DNA from: Arenibacter sp. F26102
GTDB lineage: Bacteria > Bacteroidota > Bacteroidia > Flavobacteriales > Flavobacteriaceae
NCBI RefSeq assembly: GCF_023015865.1
Contig: NZ_JALKBC010000021.1
Span: 17,189-81,188, forward strand
Direction: 5' to 3'
DNA length: 64,000 nt
Within the stretch, counting starts at the first letter, position 1; every line of letters begins with the position of its first letter. Under the pieces are notes generated by a model that did no database searches, was not told the DNA's origin, and was given only the letters and a program-made list of their open reading frames with translations. A program made the translations under genes and the position numbers. Positions 46,858 through 56,475 of the stretch are shown one piece after another.

Positions 46858-47337
46858 ATGGGATTTTCAACAAAATACTTTTTCATTCCAATACTTATCC
46901 TAGTTGTCGCCTCCTGTACCACCGATGACAATGCAGCTAAGGACGAACAAAAACCAACTATTGATATCAATTATGATGAAGGGTTTCCCCAAGCCTGTTC
47001 ACAACTTGTAAGAGGGGAGACCTATTCTTTTAAGGCGATGGTCTCTGATAATGTGGAATTGGCCTCTTATAGCCTGGATATCCATCACAATTTTGACCAT
47101 CATACCCATGATGATCAAGATGGAGAGTGCAGTATGGACACTAAAAAAACAGCCATAAATCCATGGATTTTTATTGAAAATTATTCCATTGAAGACGGGT
47201 TGACTATCTATGAAATAAGCATCGGCCTAACAATTCCCAACGATATTGATACAGGGGACTACCATTGTTCCTTTTCAGTAATCGATGAAACAGGGTGGCA
47301 AAGCAGAACATCGGTAGATATAAAAATTATAGATTAA
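46858..47337 (+). CDS. DUF4625-type lipoprotein with histidine-rich loop
   Basis: About 159 residues from the ATG at 46858 (MGFSTKYFFIP). The leader ends LVVASC and the mature start is TTDDN. A single DUF4625-like beta-sandwich carries the H-rich loop DIHHNFDHHTHDDQDGE and the strand ending IDTGDYHCSFSVID. The His cluster (six His within about twelve residues) is a striking metal-binding feature. It lies between the other two DUF4625-type genes. A role as surface zinc or copper binder is an inference. Confidence 0.78.
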   Translation: MGFSTKYFFIPILILVVASCTTDDNAAKDEQKPTIDINYDEGFPQACSQLVRGETYSFKAMVSDNVELASYSLDIHHNFDHHTHDDQDGECSMDTKKTAINPWIFIENYSIEDGLTIYEISIGLTIPNDIDTGDYHCSFSVIDETGWQSRTSVDIKIID

Positions 47338-47354
47338 GAATTATACGTTATACC

Positions 47355-48302
47355 ATGAAAACAATAACAGATCGAAAAAATGTACTATTGGCAGCCCCTA
47401 TGGCGCTACTAATGTTTTTTACCTCTTGTAGTTCCGATAACAACGAAATTGAATTGGCCGAACCCACCATTTCCAATATTGAGATTGGGTTAAGCAACAA
47501 TGAAATTGGGGTCATTGGCCGTGATTTTCACCTATACGCTGAGATCGTTGCAGGTGATAAGATAGATATGGTCCAGGTTACTTTCGAACCTATCGAAGGT
47601 GAGAACTATGCTGGTTCATGGAGTTTTGAAATGACCTGGGATGAGTTTAAAGGGGTGAAAAATGCCACTGTGCACAAACATTTTGATATTCCAGAGGATG
47701 CGGTAGAAGGAAAGTATGATTTCACCATAATAGTATACGATGAAAACGGCACAACCCTGAAAGAGATGAGAAATATTACCATTTATAAAGCTGAGAACCT
47801 ACCCGTAGATCCACAAATAAGGTCTTATTTAGTGGTTGATACGAGTACAAATAGGCAATTATTTAACTATACAAAAGATGGCAGTGGTGACCGACTACTT
47901 ATAATGAACAATACCCTTACCGCCCAAGCCTACATTAACAATGTAAAAGGTGACGGCAAATTGTACGTGGTCTTGATCAATAAAAAGCACAATCACAAAC
48001 CGGAATACATAGATGCCATAGACTATTCAAAAACCATTATTTGGGACATTGAAGAACACACAGGTTTAGAAACATCCAAAACTTTTGGCAATACTGTTTT
48101 AGATTTTAGCACAACACCAATTACAATGACAACAGCTAATCTCCTTATTGGTGCCGAAAGCGATAACAACCTACCGACCCCTAATGCCATTACGGGGTTA
48201 AAGGCATGGGAAGATGGCACATACTATCTGGGACTTCTTTATCAGAACACCACCTACAATATGAGTCTCTTCTATTATATAGAGGTTACCTTATCTCTGT
48301 GA
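47355..48302 (+). CDS. DUF4625-type lipoprotein with extra C-terminal domain
   Basis: About 315 residues from the ATG at 47355 (MKTITDRKNVL). A longer frame from 47295 would overlap the preceding gene without need. The leader ends MFFTSC, followed by SSDNNE. An N-terminal DUF4625-type domain (residues about 35-135, with HKHFDIPEDAVEGKYDF) is followed by a second domain that holds KKHNHKPEYIDA and a SVVDTST-like start (YLVVDTSTNRQ). Fewer histidines than the other two. It is the last gene of the metal locus, with the intergenic hairpin downstream. Confidence 0.75.
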   Translation: MKTITDRKNVLLAAPMALLMFFTSCSSDNNEIELAEPTISNIEIGLSNNEIGVIGRDFHLYAEIVAGDKIDMVQVTFEPIEGENYAGSWSFEMTWDEFKGVKNATVHKHFDIPEDAVEGKYDFTIIVYDENGTTLKEMRNITIYKAENLPVDPQIRSYLVVDTSTNRQLFNYTKDGSGDRLLIMNNTLTAQAYINNVKGDGKLYVVLINKKHNHKPEYIDAIDYSKTIIWDIEEHTGLETSKTFGNTVLDFSTTPITMTTANLLIGAESDNNLPTPNAITGLKAWEDGTYYLGLLYQNTTYNMSLFYYIEVTLSL

Positions 48303-48432
48303 TTAAAACTTATATGAAATATAACTTGTTAAAGACAGAATCTATTTAAAGACAGAATCAATATATACTAAACACTTTAACTTTAAATCAATAAACCTAG
48401 CGACATTATTAAGTATCAGAGTATGTGATCTA

Positions 48433-48468
48433 TTGTAAATACATTTGTAAATACATTTGTAAATACAT
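48433..48468. repeat. Three tandem copies of a 12-bp palindromic unit
   Basis: The unit TTGTAAATACAT occurs three times without interruption. Each contains TGTA-AA-TACA, an inverted repeat. It lies between the convergent DUF4625-type and outer-membrane factor genes. Such short palindromic tandem copies may be protein-binding sites or simply replication slippage. Confidence 0.85.
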
Positions 48469-48510
48469 TGCCAAAGATATATTCTCAATATGAACAAGTT
48501 ATTGCTTTAG

Positions 48511-48583
48511 AAAAGGCATACACATTACTAAGTCTTAATTTATCCGGATTCGGATAGACTTACTAAGTGTACGCCTTTATTTT
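48511..48583. terminator. Long bidirectional hairpin between convergent genes
   Basis: Left arm 48511-48534 pairs with right arm 48557-48579 over about 23 positions with only a few mismatches (AAGGC, TACAC, TTA and TAAGTC match). Inside is a second perfect stem, TATCCG-GATT-CGGATA, and T-rich tracts flank the structure. It sits right beside the stop of the outer-membrane factor gene (48592) and probably ends transcription from both sides. Confidence 0.8.
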
Positions 48584-48591
48584 TGGCTATT

Positions 48592-50010
48592 TTACCAACC
48601 TCCCCCCAATGCTTTGTAAATATTTACAGTTGCGATTTGTTGTTGCTTGTTCACATCGATCAATTCCAATTTGGTTTGTAATGAGTTTTGTTGTGCCATT
48701 AAAACTTCTAAGTAATTGGCTTTTGCCATTCGGTAAAATTCTTTTGAGGCCACAATAGCATTTTCAAGTACTTCGTTTTCTTGGCTTTTAAGAGAAATAA
48801 TATCCCTTAATTGCTGAATGTTCGAAAGTTCGTTGGCTACTTCTACATAGCCGTTCAAAATCGTTTTTTGATAATTGTACATTACAGTCAATTGGTTAGC
48901 TTTTGCCGTATTGAATTCTGCTTTTAAGGCATTTCTATTCACCAAGGGAGCAATCAATCCGCCGGAGGCTGCATAACCAATAGATGCCGGGGATTTAAAT
49001 AGATATTTTAGGTTAAACGCCTGAAAACCTAAAGCCGCTCCAATATTAAAGCTTGGAAAAAAGGCAGCTTTGGCAGCTTTTAGATCAAATTTGCTGGCCT
49101 GCACTTGAAATTCTGCCTCGCGAATATCAGGGCGGTTTAATAGCAATTGTGATGGCACTCCAAACGCAATTTGTTGGGGTACTTCCCGAAATAATTTTTC
49201 TTTTGTTCTTTCAATGGGTTGTGGATACCTTCCCAATAAAAAGTTTACTCTATTTTCTGTTTCCACTATTTGCTGAAGAGTATTCTTTTTAAGGGCCTGG
49301 GTATTGAGCAGTTGGGCTTGAAATTGTTGAACAGCCAATTCATTGGCTTGGCCCACTTCTTTTTGCAATTGTACCACTTCCAAAGCTTCATGTTGCATTT
49401 TTATGGTTTGCTCAAGGGTTTCCAATTCATTGTCCAAGGCGAGTAGGTCATAGTAAGCAATGGCAGTAGCTGTTATTAAGTTCGACATGACAAAACGATT
49501 TCCCTCAATACTTGCCAAATAATTGGATATGGCCGCTTTACGGCTGTTTCTCAATTTTCCCCAAATATCAACTTCCCAAGTGGCTGTAAGTCCTAAAAAA
49601 TAATCTTCAACAGGATTGGGAATACCTTTGCCTTCAAACTCGGTGGTGGAGTTACCTGCAAAGCTTTCGGTGTATTTGGCATATTTGGTGGAGCCGGCAG
49701 CAATGTTTCCGTCAATTTTCGGAAATAATTCACCGCTAGAAAACCGAACCCCTGAACGTGCAATTTCGATGCGCTGTAAGGCCATTTGTAAATCATAATT
49801 ATTTACCAATGCCGTGTCGATCAAACTGATCAAATATTCGTCGGCAAAGTAATCTTTCCAGTTTATTTTTGCAATACTGGTAGTATCGGTTGAAGTTTTA
49901 CTGAAACTTGTTGGCGCTTCCCTCTCCGGAATGGACAAGTCGGTGTTAAGAGATTTACAACTGCAAACTATCAGTAGTAACCCAAAATATATTATTTTAA
50001 ATAGTTTCAT
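48592..50010 (-). CDS. RND efflux outer-membrane factor (TolC/NodT type) lipoprotein
   Basis: About 472 residues from the ATG at 50010 (MKLFKIIYF). A longer frame from 50088 runs into the permease gene. The leader ends LLIVCSC, a lipobox, and the mature part contains two copies of the outer-membrane efflux repeat (long helices and small barrel strands), with ATWEVDIWGKLRNSRKAA and RPDIREAEFQVQASKFDLKAAKAAFFPSFNI. The C-terminus ends NIYKALGGGW, typical of NodT-type factors. It should form the exit duct of the RND pump. It follows the permease gene by about 10 bp. Confidence 0.9.
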   Translation of the reverse strand: MKLFKIIYFGLLLIVCSCKSLNTDLSIPEREAPTSFSKTSTDTTSIAKINWKDYFADEYLISLIDTALVNNYDLQMALQRIEIARSGVRFSSGELFPKIDGNIAAGSTKYAKYTESFAGNSTTEFEGKGIPNPVEDYFLGLTATWEVDIWGKLRNSRKAAISNYLASIEGNRFVMSNLITATAIAYYDLLALDNELETLEQTIKMQHEALEVVQLQKEVGQANELAVQQFQAQLLNTQALKKNTLQQIVETENRVNFLLGRYPQPIERTKEKLFREVPQQIAFGVPSQLLLNRPDIREAEFQVQASKFDLKAAKAAFFPSFNIGAALGFQAFNLKYLFKSPASIGYAASGGLIAPLVNRNALKAEFNTAKANQLTVMYNYQKTILNGYVEVANELSNIQQLRDIISLKSQENEVLENAIVASKEFYRMAKANYLEVLMAQQNSLQTKLELIDVNKQQQIATVNIYKALGGGW

Positions 50011-50020
50011 TTTTTTATTT

Positions 50021-53000
50021 TTATAATGTTTCCTTAATAGGATTTCCATCCTTTCTGTTTCCGTTGAATTTTTCGGATATTTTGGCAAAAACGAAAAACA
50101 GCCCGGGTATGACGATTACTCCGAAAACGGTACCGAACAACATACCTCCAAAAGCCGCTGTTCCAATGGTTCTATTACCAATGGCTCCTGCTCCAGAGGC
50201 CAGTACCAAAGGCAGTAACCCAGCCATGAAAGCAAGTGATGTCATTAAAATAGGGCGTAACCGCAGTTTAGCACCTTCAATGGCGGCCTGCAGTGCTGTT
50301 GATCCTTCACTGTGTTTTTGAGCTGCAAACTCCACAATTAAAATGGCGTTTTTACCCAATAGACCTATGAGCATGACCATGGCGATTTGAGCATAGATAT
50401 TGTTTTCCAACCCTAATATGGTAAGCATAAAAAATGCTCCGAAAATTCCCGTTGGTAGCGAAAGAATTACAGGTAATGGAAGCAAAAAACTTTCATATTG
50501 TCCTGACAAAATCAGGTATATAAAGAACAAACAGATAAAGAAAATTACAAGGCCTTGGTTTCCTGCATTGGCCTCGTCATAAGAAATTCCTGACCAAGCA
50601 ATATCATAACCTCTTGGCAATTTTTCATCGGCAACCTCTTGTATGGCCTTTAAAGCATCACCACTACTATATCCAGGAGCTTCCTCGCCATTTAGCGCAG
50701 CCGCAAAATACATATTGTGACGATTTATTTGATCTACACCAAAGGATTTTTCAAGTGTTATAAAATTTGAAAGCGGTACCATTTCATCTCTATCATTCTT
50801 GACTCTGAAATTTAAAATGTCTTCAGGGTTTGCCCGATATTCCGGTAGAGCTTGGACCATTACCTTGTAGGTCTTACCAAATTTAACAAAGTTAGAAGCG
50901 TATTCACTTCCTACAAGAGTCGAAAGCGTACTCATAGCATTGTTGACTGTAACTCCTTTTTGGGCGGCTTTATCATAATCAACATTTAAGTCGTAATGAG
51001 GTATGTTTGCATTGAAAATAGTAAAACTATTGCCTATTTCAGGTCGATTGTTCAGGTCTTCAATAAACTGTTGTGTAACAGTTTCCATAGCTTTCAGGTC
51101 GTTTCTACCTGCTTTATCAAGCAGTTTCACCTCAAAACCACTAGCATTTCCATATCCTGGGACAGGAGGAGGTGGAAAAAACTCTATCTCAGCATCTTTA
51201 ATGTGGGCTGTTTTTTCTTTAAGATGGGCTATTATCTCCGTAACCGTAGCACTACGTTCACTCCATTCTTTTAAGTTGATGAGGAAACTGCCATAAGTTG
51301 CACCTGTACCATCAGAGAGTATGTTGGTACCGGCCAAAGAAGAAATACTCTCTATTTCTTTAATGTTTTCGACTTCTGTAGCAAATTCGTTAACCACCTT
51401 TTTTGTGCGTTCCAAGGTAGAACCCGGAGGTGTTAAAATATTTACATAAAACATTCCTTGGTCTTCATTCGGAATAAATCCTGTACGAAGAATGTTTCCA
51501 AAAATACCCGTGCCTATAACAAAGGCCACCAAAATACCCCAAGTCATTACTTTCCTATTGATAATTCTATTCAGAAGGTTTTTGTATTTATCTTCCAAAC
51601 TTTCATATAAGTGGTTGAATTTTAAAAAGAAATTACTAAAAAGTGTTTTCTTTTCTACGCTTGGGTGTTTCAACAATAGAGAGAACAGGGCAGGAGCCAA
51701 TGTAAGTGCTACAATACCGGACAACACAATGGCTATGGCCATAGTCAGCGAAAACTGACGGAAGAAAACACCTGTAGGCCCACTCATAAAAGCTACGGGA
51801 ACAAATACGGCCGACATTACCAAAGTTATGGATATAATAGCCCCGCTAATTTCTTTCATAGCAGATTTAGTAGCTTCCTTGGCACTCATCTTATAGCGTT
51901 CCATTTTGGCGTGCACGGCTTCTACTACTACAATTGAATCATCCACCACAATACCAATTACCATAACCAAAGCAAAGAGCGTAATCAGGTTGAGGGAAAA
52001 GCCGAAAAATTGCATAAAGAAAAAAGTACCGACAATGGAAACGGGTACAGCAAGAATGGGAATTAAAGTTGCCCTCCAATTCTGTAGAAAAAGAAAAACG
52101 ACTAGGGTAACAAGAAGCAAGGCTTCAATGAAGGTTTTAATAACTTCATGTATCGAAGCATCCATAAAGCGCGATATGTCGTAACTTACTTCATAGTCCA
52201 TCTTTTCAAGAAACATAGTTTCCTTTAGTTCTTCCATACGTTTTTTGACATCGTCTATAACTTCCCTAGCATTGGTGCCCGGTAATTGTTTAAGAATTAT
52301 CGAGGCCGCTGGTTTGCCATTGAATTTGGCTTCAACATCAAAATATTCTGTACCGAACTCTATGTCTGCAACATCTTTCATTCGTAAAATTTCACCTTCT
52401 TCGGTTGATTTTATCGGAATGTTCTCATATTGTACTTCAGAGTTGAACCTCCCTGAGTAGCGTAAAATATATTGAAGGTCAGAATCTTCTGATTTATCGG
52501 AATTCTCACCAATTTTACCAGGAGATGCTTCTAAATTTTGCTCCTCCAAGGCATCCAATATGTCGTCTGTAGTAATGTTATAGGCCAGCATTCTATCAGG
52601 TTTTACCCAAATACGCATAGCGTATTCCTTTGCTCCCAAAATATTGGTAAAACCAACGCCTTTAACTCGTTTTAATTCGGTTAGAACATTTAAATCGGCA
52701 AAATTATGGATGAATTTTTCCGTCATTTCCTTGTCATCACTAAATATGTTGATGTACATTAAAATGGCATTGGTTTCTTTCCCAATCAATACACCTCGCT
52801 CTATGACTTCTGGCGGAAGTTCCCCCATTACGTCCGTTATTCGGTTTTGAACATTAACGGCGGCATCATTGATGTCGGTGCCAGTTTCAAAAATTATTTG
52901 AACGATACCTACACCGTCACTACCAATATTACTGCTCATATATTTCATATTGGGCACACCGTTAATGGCACGTTCCAGTGGTTCTATGGCAGACTTTGCT

Positions 53001-53170
53001 ACGGTTTCGGCATTGGCACCTTGGTATTCTACTTCAACGTTTACTTCTGGCGGAGCCACTGAAGGATATAGTGCCATAGGTAATTGGAAAAGCGATAGTA
53101 TACCCAGGAAAAGTATAATCAATGAGATGACTATCGCCAGTATGGGGCGATTTATGATATTCATTTTCAT
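50021..53170 (-). CDS. RND efflux permease, HAE1 type (AcrB/MexB-like)
   Basis: A 1049-residue protein with the full RND layout: short start with TM1, a large periplasmic loop, TM2-6, a second large loop and TM7-12. The proton-relay residues are present: Asp410 and Asp411 in IGIVVDDSIVV, and Lys940 in GLLGKNAILI (the position equals that of E. coli AcrB). The early motifs INRPILAIVISLIILFLGILS and G-x-x-x-x-x-x-x-x-x-N fit HAE1, so drugs or detergents are likely substrates rather than metal ions. The gene is 12 bp downstream of the membrane-fusion gene. Complete length. Confidence 0.95.
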   Translation of the reverse strand: MKMNIINRPILAIVISLIILFLGILSLFQLPMALYPSVAPPEVNVEVEYQGANAETVAKSAIEPLERAINGVPNMKYMSSNIGSDGVGIVQIIFETGTDINDAAVNVQNRITDVMGELPPEVIERGVLIGKETNAILMYINIFSDDKEMTEKFIHNFADLNVLTELKRVKGVGFTNILGAKEYAMRIWVKPDRMLAYNITTDDILDALEEQNLEASPGKIGENSDKSEDSDLQYILRYSGRFNSEVQYENIPIKSTEEGEILRMKDVADIEFGTEYFDVEAKFNGKPAASIILKQLPGTNAREVIDDVKKRMEELKETMFLEKMDYEVSYDISRFMDASIHEVIKTFIEALLLVTLVVFLFLQNWRATLIPILAVPVSIVGTFFFMQFFGFSLNLITLFALVMVIGIVVDDSIVVVEAVHAKMERYKMSAKEATKSAMKEISGAIISITLVMSAVFVPVAFMSGPTGVFFRQFSLTMAIAIVLSGIVALTLAPALFSLLLKHPSVEKKTLFSNFFLKFNHLYESLEDKYKNLLNRIINRKVMTWGILVAFVIGTGIFGNILRTGFIPNEDQGMFYVNILTPPGSTLERTKKVVNEFATEVENIKEIESISSLAGTNILSDGTGATYGSFLINLKEWSERSATVTEIIAHLKEKTAHIKDAEIEFFPPPPVPGYGNASGFEVKLLDKAGRNDLKAMETVTQQFIEDLNNRPEIGNSFTIFNANIPHYDLNVDYDKAAQKGVTVNNAMSTLSTLVGSEYASNFVKFGKTYKVMVQALPEYRANPEDILNFRVKNDRDEMVPLSNFITLEKSFGVDQINRHNMYFAAALNGEEAPGYSSGDALKAIQEVADEKLPRGYDIAWSGISYDEANAGNQGLVIFFICLFFIYLILSGQYESFLLPLPVILSLPTGIFGAFFMLTILGLENNIYAQIAMVMLIGLLGKNAILIVEFAAQKHSEGSTALQAAIEGAKLRLRPILMTSLAFMAGLLPLVLASGAGAIGNRTIGTAAFGGMLFGTVFGVIVIPGLFFVFAKISEKFNGNRKDGNPIKETL

Positions 53171-53181
53171 AGTTTTAAATT

Positions 53182-54291
53182 TTATAGGTTAGTTACTATG
53201 TTTGAAAATGAAACCACTTCTGGAATTACCTTGTCTCCTTCTTTGACGTGCTGGATGCCTTCAAAAAGGATTTTATCTTTGGGAGACAAGCCCTTTTTAA
53301 TGGCAAAAAGATTTGGTAACCGAAGCGAGGGAGTAATTTTTCGAACTTGAATTGTATTCGTATCATCTACCACAAAAACGCAAAGTTCATCCTGACGGTT
53401 GAAAGTAGCTTTCTGTGGAATAAGTAGTGCATTCTCAAGTCTGCTGCTTATTTGTACTTTTCCTGTCGCACCGTGTTTTAGGATATTATCTTGATTTGGA
53501 AATATAGCTCTAAATGCAATGGTTCCCGTATTTTTGTTAAATTCACTTTCGGTTGTTTCTATAATTCCTGGATCAGGATAGGGGGTTCCGTCAGCTAATA
53601 TTAAAGAAACTTCTTTGGTTTCCTCTTTGTCTTTAGACATTACATATTTCAAATAATCAATTTCTGAAACATTGAAATAAGCAAATACATTCTTGTTATT
53701 GGATATTGTTGTCAGCAAAGCACCTTCATCCAAAACACTGCCCTCTCTGTTGGGAATGCGGTTAATAATGCCATCAAAGGGAGCTTTTATCTGAGTAAAA
53801 GAGAGGTTGAGCTGTGCTTGTGCCTCCTCTGATTGCGTTTCCTCCAATTCAGCTTTTAGGGCATCAACTTTAGCAACAGCAAGATCATATTCAGGCTGTG
53901 AAATGTAATCCTTTTCCAATAACTTCGCAGAGCCTTTCAACTCTATTTCTGAAGCATTGAGCTCTGATTGCACCTTTTTTACGATCGCTTTTGCCCTTTG
54001 CAAGTCTTGCAAAAATTGCCTGTTGTTAATAGTAAAAAGTATTTGTCCTTTATTCACCGTTTGCCCTTCGTCTACCTGTAGGGATTCGATAATCCCGCCG
54101 ACACGTGACCGTAGTGCCACGTTTTGAAAAGCATTAATTTCCGCAATATGTTCGTTCGTATAAACAGTATCCTTTACTAAAGGCATTATTGTTAAAAACG
54201 TTTGCTCTTTACTGGTTTCTTTGTTTTTTGATGAGCAGGATGCCAATATTACAATAGCAGCCATACCCAAAAACAATATAAAATTCTTCAT
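53182..54291 (-). CDS. RND efflux membrane-fusion lipoprotein
   Basis: A 369-residue membrane-fusion protein. The leader ends VILASC (lipobox). A biotinyl/lipoyl half (VDEGQTVNKGQILFTIN), a helical hairpin of about 70 residues rich in Glu and Ala, and the matching barrel half (KAPFDGIINRIPNREGSVLDEGALLTTIS) are clear. The C-terminal part carries the expected ALLIPQKATF segment. It connects the HAE1 permease to the outer-membrane factor in the periplasm. A palindrome (TTCCTA-AATG-TAGGAA, 54337-54352) lies about 45 bp upstream and may be a regulator site. Confidence 0.92.
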   Translation of the reverse strand: MKNFILFLGMAAIVILASCSSKNKETSKEQTFLTIMPLVKDTVYTNEHIAEINAFQNVALRSRVGGIIESLQVDEGQTVNKGQILFTINNRQFLQDLQRAKAIVKKVQSELNASEIELKGSAKLLEKDYISQPEYDLAVAKVDALKAELEETQSEEAQAQLNLSFTQIKAPFDGIINRIPNREGSVLDEGALLTTISNNKNVFAYFNVSEIDYLKYVMSKDKEETKEVSLILADGTPYPDPGIIETTESEFNKNTGTIAFRAIFPNQDNILKHGATGKVQISSRLENALLIPQKATFNRQDELCVFVVDDTNTIQVRKITPSLRLPNLFAIKKGLSPKDKILFEGIQHVKEGDKVIPEVVSFSNIVTNL

Positions 54292-54336
54292 TGTTAATAG
54301 ATTTAATGGAATAAATAAAATGTAATCAGGAAGTTT

Positions 54337-54352
54337 TTCCTAAATGTAGGAA
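54337..54352. promoter_or_regulatory. 16-bp palindrome upstream of the membrane-fusion gene
   Basis: TTCCTA and TAGGAA arms around AATG. It lies between the start of the membrane-fusion gene and the small exported gene, where a repressor could control the pump genes. No local regulator gene is present. Confidence 0.45.
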
Positions 54353-54444
54353 TAGGCAAACGGTAATCACCTTAAGGGCGAGAACTGTAAAACACAGTAT
54401 TCACCTAAGGGATCAGTCCTAAGTTTACCAATAAAAATGAAGAA

Positions 54445-54834
54445 TTATGCCTTGGGCGGAGGAGGAACTATTTCGGGATGAAATTGTTCAGAATAATTGT
54501 CGAAATATAAAAACATGTTGTGCTTAATAGCTATATCGCCATTATCCAACATAAAATCCATTGCTAGTTGCTGTTGATAAAATATAGGTTGAAAATTGTT
54601 CTTGACTATTACATTATGACCTGAATCATCTTCCTCATATTCAGGAATGGCATTTTCAATACCCAAGACTTGTTCCAATATAATCTCTACGATACTTTCC
54701 ATATCGTTGTAACTCAAATCTTCAGGAACACCTTCAGGTTGAGGATCTTGCACATCCACACTAAGGTTCAAGATGTGCAGTGCCATCAAAAACCAAAACA
54801 ATTTTAAGTTGATATGTGTCCTTATGAATTTCAT
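54445..54834 (-). CDS. Small exported protein upstream of the RND operon, unknown function
   Basis: About 129 residues from the ATG at 54834 (MKFIRTHINLK). A hydrophobic leader (LFWFLMALHILNL) is followed by an acidic middle (DVQDPQPEGVPEDLSYNDME and PEYEEDDSGHN) and a proline-rich end (PPPPKA). No named family. The order and the spacing of about 150 bp to the membrane-fusion gene suggest the same transcript. The end recalls the proline-rich tail of the small protein at 43012. Function is unknown. Confidence 0.6.
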   Translation of the reverse strand: MKFIRTHINLKLFWFLMALHILNLSVDVQDPQPEGVPEDLSYNDMESIVEIILEQVLGIENAIPEYEEDDSGHNVIVKNNFQPIFYQQQLAMDFMLDNGDIAIKHNMFLYFDNYSEQFHPEIVPPPPKA

Positions 54835-54900
54835 CTTCAAGCTGCGAATATAAGTGGTTTTACTGTTACTATCGTAAAATGTTACAATAAAACGTACCAT

Positions 54901-56475
54901 ATAGGTTTTTCAACATTTCATATCAATCTCACCAAAAAGAATTACAGCTATACGTCCAGTTGCATGCAGGATTACCTCGCCGCCCGCGGTGATTCTTTTA
55001 TAGGGGCGGTGCTCAAGATAATCCGACACAGCCTAGCGGCTTTACGGTTTTTTTTGGTCGGGGTGGCAGAATTTAAAGTGTACTTATCAAAGTCAGATCC
55101 CATATGGTAACTCAATTTATAAATATCCCACTAACGTATTGATTATGTGTTATTTACGGGTTAAAATTACAAAGAAAATCAATGTCATAAAATATTATAA
55201 AACTCCGAAATTAACTAAGTGTCTTCATATTTAGCAAAAGTACCTGCCAAGAGTTAAGCTCAAATTAAAAAATAGTCCCAAATAAAGTTCCTTTTATGGG
55301 CTGGAAAAAAATTTCTCAAAGATGAGATAAACCTTTGTTTTCAACAATTTTAGTATAATAGTTGCCAATTCTTTGCAGACTGTCAATATTAATGTCGGGT
55401 TTTGTGGGACAAAAGGGATAAGCAATGAGTCCTGATATCATTTAGGTGATTAAGTTCTCAAAACATTTGTGCCTGATGTGCTCAAGTTGGCACTGGTTCT
55501 TTAGAATATCGTTGATAATCTCCACCACAGTCCTTTTTCTAAGCATTATTTTGTCCTATAAGTGCATCAAGGTATTTCTCATGTTCTTTTATATTTTGGT
55601 CATTTTAAATATAATTTTCCAGTTGGTAGCTAGGATAAAGAGAGCAAATAACCTTTTTGCCGAAAGAAAGCGTAAACTTCAAACTACGCCCCACAATTTG
55701 TTAAGAAAGAAAATATCACTGAAAATCAAGAGATCAATAGGACTTGATTCCATATATAGAATGATCCTTCGAAGCGTGAGTATTTCCAGACATCTTATTA
55801 ACACTCAGTAAAATTGGACATTAGGCTGAACTACAAATAATTAATTTCCAATTGTAGGCGAAACCCCTTTATGCGTTTTGGGTACTTGGTTTCTTGATCC
55901 GAAAACAAGTTGGGCATTCGCTATGATAGTACCGATCTACAGATGCGTTCCTCTTTATAACGGTTAAATTTTCTTTTTTTATGCCCGTCAACAAGTGTTT
56001 AACAACACTAAAATCTTAAAACTTTATGACCATGTTACCTTAATGTATAGTGCTATTTATTGCATGAAAGATGTTGAGTGAATAGGATACACAAAGTTCC
56101 ATGTGACGTATTAACTTGACATATAGGTCTTAGCGCCCCAACTTCACTAGGAAATTTACACCAGACCGTACTGCTTTGTAGGTGAAATTTCTCCACAACC
56201 ACAACTTCCAATATTAAATTATAATAATGTATTTATTAAGGTTTCTTTAACAATAGCAATGTCCTTTTTAACCAGCGTTTAAATTTTCAATTTTGCGCTT
56301 TAGAAAAAAAAACCTGAAAATTAAATGTGCTAAATATGACGTAAAAATCTTCAGATAAGCTGAAACCCCAAAAGTACTTTTTGCCATTAATATGTATAGT
56401 ACACAACTGAAGTATACGGCAGAGAAGTATAACATTCAAAAAAAAAACAAATTCAAAACTCTATTTATTTTTATT
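54901..56475. other. Long gene-poor region before the SusC gene
   Basis: About 1.6 kb. It holds a short tRNA-3'-end-like piece (55055-55069), the left copy of the direct repeat described separately, and a 121-codon plus-strand frame (55446-55811, GTG start). That frame has two hydrophobic stretches and a basic tail but no recognisable family and no ribosome site. The rest is AT-rich and carries the SusC promoter. No exact -7 box was found. Confidence 0.5.
55055..55170. repeat. Left copy of a direct repeat flanking the SusC/SusD segment
   Basis: From about 55078 to 55170 the sequence aligns with 62069-62162 over 93-94 columns with about 16 differences by my count (about 83% identity). Just in front, 55055-55069 (TGGTCGGGGTGGCAG) resembles the reverse complement of a tRNA 3' end with CCA. 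The matching piece at 62011-62025 is TGGTCGGGATGACAG. Confidence 0.8.

Noticed and set aside
54814..55110. 98-codon plus-strand frame
   Set aside because: It overlaps the small exported gene on the other strand and the left direct repeat, and has no domain.
55446..55811. 121-codon frame with two hydrophobic stretches
   Set aside because: A GTG start without ribosome site, no homology seen, and position inside a gene-poor region. It could be real but is not supported.
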